DNA of 5,982 bases from Pseudomonadota bacterium. Lineage in GTDB: Bacteria; Pseudomonadota; Alphaproteobacteria; Rhodospirillales; Casp-alpha2. The notes under the pieces were generated by a model. That model saw only the letters and a program-made list of their open reading frames with translations. It searched no databases and was not told the origin of the DNA. The stretch lies in assembly GCA_022563215.1 (NCBI GenBank), contig JADFNT010000113.1, positions 1 through 5,982 of the forward strand. The letters run 5' to 3'. Position numbers and translations under genes: made by a program. Shown piece by piece: positions 1 through 5,982 of this stretch; the stretch's first letter is position 1; each line of letters starts with the position of its first letter.

Positions 1-736
<736 letters not shown>

Positions 737-740
737 AGCC

Positions 741-1385
741 TTGATTATCGCTATCGACGGACCAGCCGCCGCCGGCAAGGGCACCCTGGCGCGCCGCCTG
801 GCGGAACATTTCGGCCTGGCGCTCCTGGATACGGGGCTTCTGTACCGGGCCGTCGGCATGAACATGGTGCGGGGCGGGGCCGACCCGAACGACCCGGTCC
901 TGGCCGAGGCGGCGGCGAAGGCCCTGACGCCAAAGGACCTGGAGGCCGAAGACCTGCGCACGGACGCCGCCGCCGCCGCCGCGTCCCGGGTTTCCGCCGT
1001 TCCCGGGGTCCGCGCCCAATTGCTTGAATTTCAGCGCAATTTCGCCGCCGACCCCCCCGGCGGCGCCAAAGGGACGGTTCTCGATGGCCGCGACATCGGC
1101 ACCGTGGTCTGCCCAGACGCCGACGCCAAGCTATTCATCACCGCCACCGTCGAGGTCCGCGCCGAAAGGCGTTTTAAAGAGTTGCGGGAAAGGGGCCTCG
1201 ACGCTATACATGGCCGCGTTCTCGCGGATATGGAGGAACGCGACGCGCGCGACCGAGACCGCGCCGTCTCTCCGCTGGAGCCGGCCGAAGACGCCTATCA
1301 ACTGGATACCAGCGATCTGGACGCCGATCAGGTTTTTGCCGCGGCGCTCGGCTTCATCCGTTCCGGGAACGGTCAAGTGAGCTGA
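741..1385 (+). CDS. cmk: Cytidylate kinase (CMP/dCMP kinase)
   Basis: Cmk phosphorylates CMP and dCMP with ATP to give CDP and dCDP in pyrimidine recycling and dNTP supply. The 214-residue product is slightly shorter than the 227 residues of E. coli. The N-terminus carries the P-loop GPAAAGKGT (residues 7-15), followed by LLDTGLLYRAVG (28-39) with the Asp, Tyr and Arg of the CMP site. SRVSAVPGVR (82-91) and LDGRDIGTVVCPDA (114-127) are further family signatures. The Arg-rich lid is RDARDRDRAVSPL (167-179), followed by AYQLDTSDLD. The start is TTG, four bases after the aroA stop, chosen because MIIAIDGPAAAGKG begins directly at the family's first beta strand and a good ribosome binding site sits before it. 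A (GCC)5-GCG run at 966-983 encodes six alanines (76-81) in the CMP-binding insert. The identification is secure. Confidence 0.97.
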   Translation: MIIAIDGPAAAGKGTLARRLAEHFGLALLDTGLLYRAVGMNMVRGGADPNDPVLAEAAAKALTPKDLEAEDLRTDAAAAAASRVSAVPGVRAQLLEFQRNFAADPPGGAKGTVLDGRDIGTVVCPDADAKLFITATVEVRAERRFKELRERGLDAIHGRVLADMEERDARDRDRAVSPLEPAEDAYQLDTSDLDADQVFAAALGFIRSGNGQVS

Positions 1386-1497
1386 AGACCAGCATTCCTG
1401 CACGGTGCCCATTGCCGGGACAGGGACAATTTTCAACCCAAGACCACCGGACCCAACCGGTTGGCCTGAAAACGAATAGAGAAGGATTAAGGACCTT
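1386..1497 (+). promoter_or_regulatory. Leader region of rpsA with a short palindrome and a doubled Shine-Dalgarno
   Basis: This 112-base gap holds no gene. It contains the perfect 12-bp palindrome CCAACCGGTTGG at 1453-1464. An alternative RNA hairpin pairs 1444-1450 with 1457-1464, seven pairs with one bulged U and a six-base loop. Two AAGGA motifs (1482-1486 and 1489-1493) lie 11 and 4 bases before the rpsA ATG, both off the usual 5-9 base distance. The gap also carries a direct repeat GGGACA GGGACA at 1417-1428. I see no T-run terminator after cmk and no good -35/-10 pair, so read-through from cmk is likely. S1 is known to repress its own translation in E. coli; whether this leader serves that role here is inference. 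Confidence 0.4.
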
Positions 1498-3462
1498 ATG
1501 GCTCCTGAAAAACAAACCGCCGATACCCCGGCCGCGTCCGGGGACGCACCCCCCGCCATCAAGGAAAGTTTCGCCGACCTGCTGGAAGAATCCCTTGGCA
1601 CCGACGGCAAATTCGAAGGCCGCGTCATCAAGGGCACCGTGATCGCCGTCGACAGCGAAGAGGTGCTGATCGACGTCGGCCTCAAATCCGAGGGCCGCGT
1701 GCCGTTGAAGGAGTTCGCCACTCCCGGCCAGGATACGGAGATCAATACCGGCGACATCGTCGATGTCTTCGTCGAACGCTACGAGGACCGTGACGGCATC
1801 GTCCGCCTCAGCCGCGAAAAGGCGCGGCGCGAGGAAGCCTGGAGGGAGCTGGAAAAATCCTTCAACAAGGGCGAGCGTGTCAACGGCGTCATTTTCGGCC
1901 GCGTCAAGGGCGGCTTCATCGTCGATCTGGCGGGCGCGGTGGCATTCCTGCCCGGAAGCCAAGTGGATATCCGCCCGGTCCGCGATATCACCCCGATGAT
2001 GAACACGCCGCAGCCGTTCCAAATCCTGAAAATGGACGCGCAGCGCAACAACATCGTCGTATCGCGCCGCGCCGTGCTGGAGGAAACCCGCACCGAAGCC
2101 CGATCGGAATTGATTTCCAACCTTTCCGAGGGCCAAGTTCTCGAAGGCGTGGTCAAGAACATCACCGATTACGGGGCTTTTGTGGACTTAGGGGGAGTCG
2201 ATGGCCTTTTGCACGTCACCGATATCGCCTGGCGCCGCGTCAATCACCCGTCCGAATCCTTGCAGATCGGCCAAACCGTGAAGGTGCAGGTGATCCGCTT
2301 CAATGCCGAAACCCAGCGTATTTCACTGGGCATGAAACAATTGGAGACCGATCCCTGGGAAGGGGTCGAGACAAAATATCCGTCGAACACCAAGTTCACG
2401 GGTCGGGTCACCAACATTACCGATTACGGCGCTTTCGTCGAACTGGAGCCGGGTGTGGAGGGGCTGGTGCACGTGTCCGAGATGAGCTGGACCAAAAAGA
2501 ACATCCACCCCGGCAAGATCGTTTCCACCAGCCAGGAAGTCGAGGTCATGGTGCTCGACACGGACCCGAAAAAACGCCGCATCTCGCTGGGCCTTAAGCA
2601 ATGCCGGGATAACCCGTGGGAGGCCTTCCTTTCCTTGTACACCACCGGTTCCGAGGTCGAGGGCGAGGTCAAGAACATCACCGAGTTCGGGCTTTTCATC
2701 GGCCTCGAGGGCGAAATCGACGGCATGGCCCATCTTTCCGACCTCAGTTGGGAGAAATCCGGCGAAGAGGCACTGGCCGATTTCAAGAAAGGCCAGACCG
2801 TCAAGGCCAAGGTGCTGAACGTGGACGTGGAAAGGGAACGCATCAGCCTCGGCATCAAGCAGTTGACCGAAGACCCCTTGGGCGCCGGGATGGGCAGGCT
2901 CAAGAAAGGCAGCATCGTGACCTGTGCCATCACCGCGGTCGTCGACAACGGGATCGAGGTTTTGGTCAACGATTCCGTGCCCGGCTTCATCCGCAAGGGC
3001 GATCTCAGCCGCGACCGGTCCGAACAGCGCCCCGATCGTTTTGCCGCTGGCGAGAAGGTCGACGCCAAGATCACCCAGATCGACAAGTCCGGCCGCAAGC
3101 TGACGCTTTCCATCAAGGCCCGTGAGGTGGAGGAAGAAAAGAAGGCGATGGCGGCTTATGGCTCGTCGGATGCCGGCGCCTCGTTGGGTGATATCCTCGG
3201 CGCAGCGTTCAAGAAGAAAGCCGGCGAAAAGGGCGACAAGGCGGCCAAGCCCGCGGCCAAGCCCGCGGCCAAACCCGAGGCCAAGCCCGAGGCCAAGCCC
3301 GAGGCCAAGAAGGCCGACAAAAAAGCCGAGACCAAACCGGCGAAAAAAGCACCGGCCAAGAAAAAAGCCCCGGCCAAAGCCGCCGCCGGCAAGAAGGACG
3401 CGGGCGACAAGAAGGAAACCAAGAAAAAGGCCGCGCCTAAGGCCAAGAAGACGGAGAAGTAG
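1498..3462 (+). CDS. rpsA: 30S ribosomal protein S1 with an extended basic C-terminal tail
   Basis: S1 binds mRNA and docks it on the 30S subunit for initiation. The 654-residue product has six S1 (OB-fold) domains at about residues 39-106, 123-191, 210-278, 296-365, 383-452 and 468-541. The best-conserved repeats show the VKNITDYGAFVDL type of core followed by GLLHVTD or GLVHVSE, and RISLGMKQ or RISLGLKQ at the end of domains 3-5. By family knowledge, the first two domains are the divergent ribosome-binding ones. About 20 residues precede ESFADLLEESL, which matches the E. coli N-terminus. After the conserved YGSSDAGASLGDILGAAFK (554-572) an 82-residue Lys/Ala/Pro/Glu tail follows, making the protein nearly 100 residues longer than E. 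coli S1 (557). The tail contains AAKP/EAKP repeats. The start ATG is the only reasonable one. sppA follows after 15 bases, probably in the same transcript. Confidence 0.98.
   Translation: MAPEKQTADTPAASGDAPPAIKESFADLLEESLGTDGKFEGRVIKGTVIAVDSEEVLIDVGLKSEGRVPLKEFATPGQDTEINTGDIVDVFVERYEDRDGIVRLSREKARREEAWRELEKSFNKGERVNGVIFGRVKGGFIVDLAGAVAFLPGSQVDIRPVRDITPMMNTPQPFQILKMDAQRNNIVVSRRAVLEETRTEARSELISNLSEGQVLEGVVKNITDYGAFVDLGGVDGLLHVTDIAWRRVNHPSESLQIGQTVKVQVIRFNAETQRISLGMKQLETDPWEGVETKYPSNTKFTGRVTNITDYGAFVELEPGVEGLVHVSEMSWTKKNIHPGKIVSTSQEVEVMVLDTDPKKRRISLGLKQCRDNPWEAFLSLYTTGSEVEGEVKNITEFGLFIGLEGEIDGMAHLSDLSWEKSGEEALADFKKGQTVKAKVLNVDVERERISLGIKQLTEDPLGAGMGRLKKGSIVTCAITAVVDNGIEVLVNDSVPGFIRKGDLSRDRSEQRPDRFAAGEKVDAKITQIDKSGRKLTLSIKAREVEEEKKAMAAYGSSDAGASLGDILGAAFKKKAGEKGDKAAKPAAKPAAKPEAKPEAKPEAKKADKKAETKPAKKAPAKKKAPAKAAAGKKDAGDKKETKKKAAPKAKKTEK
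3241..3309 (+). repeat. 12-bp tandem repeat coding for AAKP/EAKP units in the S1 tail
   Basis: Five 12-bp units and a nine-base partial sixth run in frame inside rpsA. The unit is GCGGCCAAGCCC in the first copies and GAGGCCAAGCCC in the later ones, with a single G-to-A change in copy three. They encode AAKP three times and then EAKP twice, ending EAKK. Copies are nearly identical at the DNA level, including third positions, which fits recent expansion by replication slippage. The unit length keeps the frame, so copy number could vary without breaking the gene. Confidence 0.9.
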
Positions 3463-3477
3463 AAAGGGCGTTCCGGA

Positions 3478-4389
3478 ATGTCTCTTGACGCCGATTACGT
3501 TGTCGAAAGACGCCGCCTGAAACGGCGGTTGACCTTCTGGCGGGTGTTGGGCGTCGTTGCCCTGGTCGCCGCCATCGTCGCCGCCGCCGGCCGCTTCGAC
3601 CTCCGCCGCCAGCAGGACCACGTGGCCCAGATCGCCATCGGCGGCCTGATCCTCGACGATCCGGCCCGCGACAAGGCGCTGAAAGAGGTCGCCGACAACG
3701 ACAATGCAAAGGCGCTCCTAGTCAAGATCGACAGTCCCGGCGGCACTTATGTCGGCGGCGAGGCGCTTTACGAATCGCTGCGCCGGGTGGGGGAAAAGAA
3801 ACCCGTGGTGGCGTTGATGGGGACCACGGCGACGTCGGCCGCATACATGACGGCGCTGGGCTCCGACCACATCATCGCCCGGTCCTCGACCCTAACCGGC
3901 TCCATCGGGGTTATTTTGCAGACCGCCGACGTGACCGGGCTTTTGGACAAGATCGGCATTAAGTCGGTAGTGGTGAAAAGCGGGCCTTTGAAGGCCCAGC
4001 CTAATCCGCTAGAGAAGTTTTCGCCCGCCGCCCGCAAGGCGACCGAGGCCATCATCGCCGATTATTTCGACATGTTCGTGACCCTGGTCGCCGAAAGGCG
4101 CCCGCTTTCCAGGGAACAGGTGCTGAAACTCGCCGACGGCCGGGTCTTCAGCGGCCGCCAGGCCAAGAAAGCAGGGCTCGTCGACGCCCTCGGCGCCGAA
4201 TCCGAAGCCCGGAAATGGCTTTCCGAAACCCACAAGATCGCCGATTCCCTGCCCATCGAGAAAGTGAAGATCAAACACGAGGACGAACCGTGGCGTGATC
4301 TCTTCGATTCCATGATCGGAAAAGTTATGTTTTCTGAAAGACTTAGTCTTGACGGCGTGATCGCGCTTTGGCACCCTGATCTATGGTAG
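3478..4389 (+). CDS. sppA: Signal peptide peptidase SppA, short single-domain form
   Basis: SppA-type peptidases (family S49) degrade leftover signal peptides and other membrane-associated peptides using a Ser/Lys dyad. The 303-residue product has a positively charged start (RRRLKRR, 11-17) and one membrane segment at about 20-38, so the catalytic domain is probably periplasmic. The fold signatures are [21 protein letters not shown] (81-101), [23 protein letters not shown] (112-134) and LTGSIGV (139-145). The likely nucleophile is Ser120 in TSAAYM, and the likely general base is Lys172 in [28 protein letters not shown] (224-239) is the usual C-terminal motif. The length matches the short bacterial form rather than the 618-residue duplicated E. 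coli SppA. ATG is preceded by AAAGGG (3463-3468) at nine bases. The last 20 codons include an AT-rich stretch with uncommon codons. A relative of SohB-type S49 peptidases is the only realistic alternative. Confidence 0.93.
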   Translation: MSLDADYVVERRRLKRRLTFWRVLGVVALVAAIVAAAGRFDLRRQQDHVAQIAIGGLILDDPARDKALKEVADNDNAKALLVKIDSPGGTYVGGEALYESLRRVGEKKPVVALMGTTATSAAYMTALGSDHIIARSSTLTGSIGVILQTADVTGLLDKIGIKSVVVKSGPLKAQPNPLEKFSPAARKATEAIIADYFDMFVTLVAERRPLSREQVLKLADGRVFSGRQAKKAGLVDALGAESEARKWLSETHKIADSLPIEKVKIKHEDEPWRDLFDSMIGKVMFSERLSLDGVIALWHPDLW

Positions 4390-4396
4390 GTATCCA
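4321..4396 (+). promoter_or_regulatory. Candidate promoter/operator region for ihfB within the end of sppA
   Basis: Bases 4321-4350 contain only about 8 G/C in 30, far below the surrounding gene. They include the palindrome AAGACT-T-AGTCTT (4338-4350), whose right arm runs into a -35-like TTGACGG (4349-4355), but no -10 at a proper distance follows it. A second candidate is TTGGCA (4368-4373), 17 bases, then TATCCA (4391-4396); its -35 matches five of six consensus positions, its -10 only three. The position fits a separate promoter for ihfB. The base composition is directly visible; the promoter role is inference. Confidence 0.25.
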
Positions 4397-4411
4397 AAAA
4401 GGAATACAGCC

Positions 4412-4431
4412 CCGCCGAAATGCCCCGGCGG
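4412..4431 (+). other. GC-only stem-loop in the sppA-ihfB gap
   Basis: CCGCCG (4412-4417) can pair with CGGCGG (4426-4431) around an eight-base loop. No T-run follows, so it is not a standard Rho-independent terminator. It could be a 5' leader hairpin of an ihfB transcript or simply stabilise the end of the rpsA-sppA message. The rest of the 97-base gap (4390-4486) holds only the ihfB ribosome binding site. Confidence 0.3.
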
Positions 4432-4486
4432 CAAAGAATTTAACAAGCCCAGCGTAAAACCAGCGCACAAAGGGGGGGATAGTGGC

Positions 4487-4771
4487 ATGACAAAGTCGGA
4501 ACTGATTGCGCGTCTGGCCGCGTCAAACCCGCATCTTTACCAGCGGGACGTTGAGCGCATCGTCACCACCATATTCGATGAAATCACCAATGCGCTGGCC
4601 GCCGGCGACCGCGTTGAACTGCGCGGATTCGGGGCGTTTTCGGTGAAACGGCGCGGCGCCCGGATCGGCCGCAATCCGCGGACCGGCGAATCGGTTCAAG
4701 TGTCCGAGAAATTCATTCCATACTTCAAGACCGGCAAGCAACTGCGTGAGAAACTGAACAGCGGCGGTTAA
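4487..4771 (+). CDS. ihfB: Integration host factor subunit beta
   Basis: IhfB pairs with IhfA to bend DNA sharply at specific sites during transcription control, replication and recombination. The 94-residue product is exactly the length of E. coli IHF-beta and aligns with it by eye from the first residue (MTKSELI). The alpha-helical dimerisation region is at about 1-40, [12 protein letters not shown] (42-53) is the family signature, and RIGRNPRTG (59-67) is the tip of the DNA-binding arm with the intercalating Pro64. [12 protein letters not shown] (80-91) closes the protein. Position after rpsA supports the beta subunit rather than HU or IhfA; by family knowledge rpsA-ihfB linkage is common in proteobacteria, with sppA between them here. 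A strong purine-rich ribosome binding site (a run of seven G at 4472-4478) lies eight bases before ATG. The gene may have its own promoter at the end of sppA. Confidence 0.96.
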   Translation: MTKSELIARLAASNPHLYQRDVERIVTTIFDEITNALAAGDRVELRGFGAFSVKRRGARIGRNPRTGESVQVSEKFIPYFKTGKQLREKLNSGG

Positions 4772-4824
4772 GCCCCCGCCGGCTGCTGTCCCGCCGGCTG
4801 TCGTCGCTTCGGGGCCTTCGGCGG
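4762..4824 (+). other. Inverted GC repeats between ihfB and the lapA-domain gene
   Basis: CGGCGG (4762-4767) and CCGCCG (4776-4781) form a six-pair stem over the ihfB stop with an eight-base loop. A second pair, CCGCCG (4791-4796) and CGGCGG (4819-4824), flanks a 22-base loop and is followed by TATATTT. GCCGGC is also repeated at 4778-4783 and 4793-4798, so several folds compete. This could end or slow ihfB transcription, but the short T-containing tail is too weak for a confident intrinsic terminator. Confidence 0.3.
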
Positions 4825-4846
4825 TATATTTGGACAAACGCAAATT

Positions 4847-4852
4847 TAAGGA
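4847..4852 (+). promoter_or_regulatory. Ribosome binding site deciding the GTG start of the lapA-domain gene
   Basis: TAAGGA is ten bases before GTG at 4863. The frame is also open upstream to a TTG at 4830, but that codon has no Shine-Dalgarno motif and would add a charged stretch of 11 residues before the membrane helix. The GTG is therefore preferred. Confidence 0.6.
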
Positions 4853-4862
4853 ACGGACGCCT

Positions 4863-5243
4863 GTGTCGAAGGTGTTTTTCTGGATCGTCGTGATGCCTTT
4901 GGCGGCGGCGGTCATTGTTTTTTCCGTCAACAACCGCGCCGACGTAGTCTTGGACCTGTGGCCGCTGGATATGGTAACCCAGCCGTTGCCGGTGTTTTCG
5001 GTGGTGCTGGCGGGACTTTTCAGCGGCTTTTTGATCGGCGGCCTGGTGGCTTGGATTTCCGGCGCAAAGGCCCGCCGCCGCGCCCGCCGCGAGGGGCAAC
5101 GGGCCGATCGCGCCGAACGCGAACTCAAGGACGCTGAAGCCCGCCTCGAGCGCCAGCAATCCGAAACCGAAACCACCGAACCAGGCGAGGACGCGCCCCG
5201 GCTTTCCTCCCTGCCCCCAGACGCCGCGGCCCGAGGGCGATAA
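4863..5243 (+). CDS. LapA-domain (DUF1049) small inner-membrane protein
   Basis: The predicted 126-residue protein has two membrane helices, at about residues 4-21 (VFFWIVVMPLAAAVIVF) and 43-66, joined by a short loop with SVNNRADVVLDLWPL (21-35). This hairpin with an SVNN or N-rich turn and a hydrophobic strand ending in Pro is typical of the LapA/DUF1049 family. A basic segment (RRRARREG, 71-78) and a charged, probably coiled-coil helix (about 78-102) follow, then a Pro/Glu/Ser-rich tail. The positive charges put both termini in the cytoplasm. In E. coli, LapA works with LapB in lipopolysaccharide assembly and LpxC control; no lapB-like gene is visible here, so that role is an extrapolation. 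The position between ihfB and pyrF matches alphaproteobacterial gene order from memory. The start is GTG, supported by TAAGGA upstream. I leave the symbol blank because the family, not the orthology, is what can be seen. Confidence 0.82.
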   Translation: MSKVFFWIVVMPLAAAVIVFSVNNRADVVLDLWPLDMVTQPLPVFSVVLAGLFSGFLIGGLVAWISGAKARRRARREGQRADRAERELKDAEARLERQQSETETTEPGEDAPRLSSLPPDAAARGR

Positions 5244-5254
5244 AATCCCTCAAG

Positions 5255-5284
5255 CTGGCGTTCTCGCCCGCCTAGGGCTATAAC
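5255..5284 (+). promoter_or_regulatory. Candidate housekeeping promoter of pyrF
   Basis: GCTATAAC at 5277-5284 matches the Caulobacter-type housekeeping -10 consensus GCTANAWC at every position and contains TATAAC. A weak -35 (CTGGCG, 5255-5260) lies 18 bases before the TATAAC hexamer. Transcription would start near 5291, leaving a leader of about 33 bases. The rest of the 80-base gap holds only a GAGG ribosome binding motif at 5312-5315. The -10 match is direct; promoter activity is inference. Confidence 0.42.
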
Positions 5285-5323
5285 ACCGCCCGGTTGACCC
5301 TTGGTATTAACGAGGCAAATCCC

Positions 5324-5982
5324 GTGGACCCATCGGACAGAATTTTCGTCGCCCTGGATACGCCCGACCTGGACAAGGCCCTGGCCCTGGCCGAGGGGCT
5401 CCGGGGGCTCGTCGGCGGGGTCAAGCTGGGCAAGGAGTTCTTCACCGCCCAGGGGCCGGCAGGGGTCAACGTCGTTTCGGCGCTGGGCGTGGCGGTGTTC
5501 CTCGATCTGAAATTCCACGACATCCCGGCGACGGTGGCCGGCGCCGTCGGCGCGGCGCTGGCCATGAAACCGTTCATGCTCAGCGTCCATGCTTCGGGTG
5601 GCGAGGCGATGATGTGGGCCGCCGCCGATGCGGCGCGTGAGGCCGGCGACGAACGCCCGCTGGTGATCGCGGTGACGGTGCTGACGTCGCTGTGGTCGGG
5701 CGATTTGGTGGCCACCGGGATCGAAAACAACATGGAGGATCAGGTGCTGCGCCTGGCGGCGCTGGCGGAAAACTGCGACCTCGACGGCGTCGTCTGTTCG
5801 CCCCGCGAAGTGGCGGCGCTGCGCCGGGAACGGGGCCCGGACTTCAAGCTGGTGGTCCCCGGCATCCGTCCCGCCTGGGCCGCGACAGATGACCAGAAAC
5901 GCGTCGAAACGCCGGCCGATACGATCGACGCCGGCGCCGATTACCTGATCATCGGCCGCCCCATCACCGAGTCCCAGGACCC
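5324..5982 (+). CDS. pyrF: Orotidine 5'-phosphate decarboxylase, lacking its last codons
   Basis: PyrF decarboxylates OMP to UMP, the last step of de novo pyrimidine synthesis. The frame runs from GTG at 5324 to the window edge with 219 full codons and no stop; usual length is about 230-240, so only a few residues are missing. The TIM-barrel signatures are clear: RIFVALDTP (6-14, substrate-site Asp11), GGVKLGKEFF (31-40, Lys34), the catalytic DLKFHDIPATV (61-71, with Asp61, Lys63 and Asp66), AVTVLTSL (116-123), VVPGIRP (177-183) and the phosphate-binding IIGRPIT (209-215). The GTG start has GAGG (5312-5315) eight bases upstream and places the first beta strand at residue 6, as is usual. A candidate promoter lies about 40 bases before the start, so the gene may be separately transcribed. 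Its C-terminal end lies beyond the window. Confidence 0.97.
   Translation, partial: MDPSDRIFVALDTPDLDKALALAEGLRGLVGGVKLGKEFFTAQGPAGVNVVSALGVAVFLDLKFHDIPATVAGAVGAALAMKPFMLSVHASGGEAMMWAAADAAREAGDERPLVIAVTVLTSLWSGDLVATGIENNMEDQVLRLAALAENCDLDGVVCSPREVAALRRERGPDFKLVVPGIRPAWAATDDQKRVETPADTIDAGADYLIIGRPITESQD

Noticed and set aside
1412..1440. A sigma-70 promoter before rpsA starting with TTGCCG
   Set aside because: At 16-18 bases downstream there is no hexamer resembling TATAAT (AACCCA is found), so the claim is unsupported.
1354..2136. A 260-codon minus-strand frame opposite the start of rpsA
   Set aside because: It is explained as the shadow of the S1 reading frame and has no recognisable motif.
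3241..3309. The short repeats as a CRISPR array
   Set aside because: The units are 12 bp, contiguous without spacers, in frame and inside a ribosomal protein gene.
2323..3621. A 432-codon open frame on the minus strand opposite rpsA
   Set aside because: It is the complement of a strongly coding GC-rich gene, the product is low-complexity Gly/Leu/Asp-rich sequence with no recognisable domain, and no ribosome binding site or promoter supports it.
4830..4862. TTG at 4830 as start of the lapA-domain gene
   Set aside because: No Shine-Dalgarno lies before it, whereas TAAGGA lies ten bases before the GTG at 4863, which also begins right at the membrane helix.
4523..5590. A 355-codon minus-strand frame across ihfB, the lapA-domain gene and pyrF
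   Set aside because: It lies antisense to three well-supported genes and their gaps, and its product shows no family features; GC-rich codon use leaves few antisense stops.

Overview
The window is high-GC DNA, roughly 60-65% by eye, and carries a compact set of conserved housekeeping genes, all on the plus strand. The order is aroA (3' part), cmk, rpsA, sppA, ihfB, a lapA-domain membrane protein gene, and pyrF (5' part). This arrangement, a CP4-like EPSP synthase, the conserved end of the S1 core and an alphaproteobacterial type of -10 element before pyrF all point to an alphaproteobacterium, most likely of the Rhodospirillales kind. That placement is inference from family knowledge; no search was run.

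Layout. Bases 1-1385 hold the end of aroA (aromatic amino acid pathway) and cmk (CMP kinase), separated by four bases and probably translationally coupled. Bases 1386-1497 are a 112-base leader with a short perfect palindrome and a duplicated Shine-Dalgarno motif. rpsA (1498-3462) encodes ribosomal protein S1 with six S1 domains plus an unusual Lys/Ala/Pro-rich tail of about 80 residues, part of which is encoded by 12-bp tandem repeats. sppA (3478-4389), a membrane-anchored serine/lysine peptidase, follows after 15 bases. An AT-rich patch at the end of sppA and a 97-base gap precede ihfB (4487-4771), the beta subunit of integration host factor. A gap with GC-rich inverted repeats leads to a small two-helix membrane protein of the LapA/DUF1049 family (4863-5243). 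An 80-base gap with a good candidate promoter then leads to pyrF (5324 to the window edge), which lacks only its last few codons.

The genes serve shikimate flux, pyrimidine nucleotide supply (cmk, pyrF), translation, envelope proteolysis and DNA architecture. I see no mobile element, CRISPR array, RNA gene, toxin-antitoxin pair or other accessory system, and no convincing undescribed system. The points most worth a second look are the repetitive basic tail of S1, the AT-rich palindromic patch inside the end of sppA, and the promoter-like element before pyrF.
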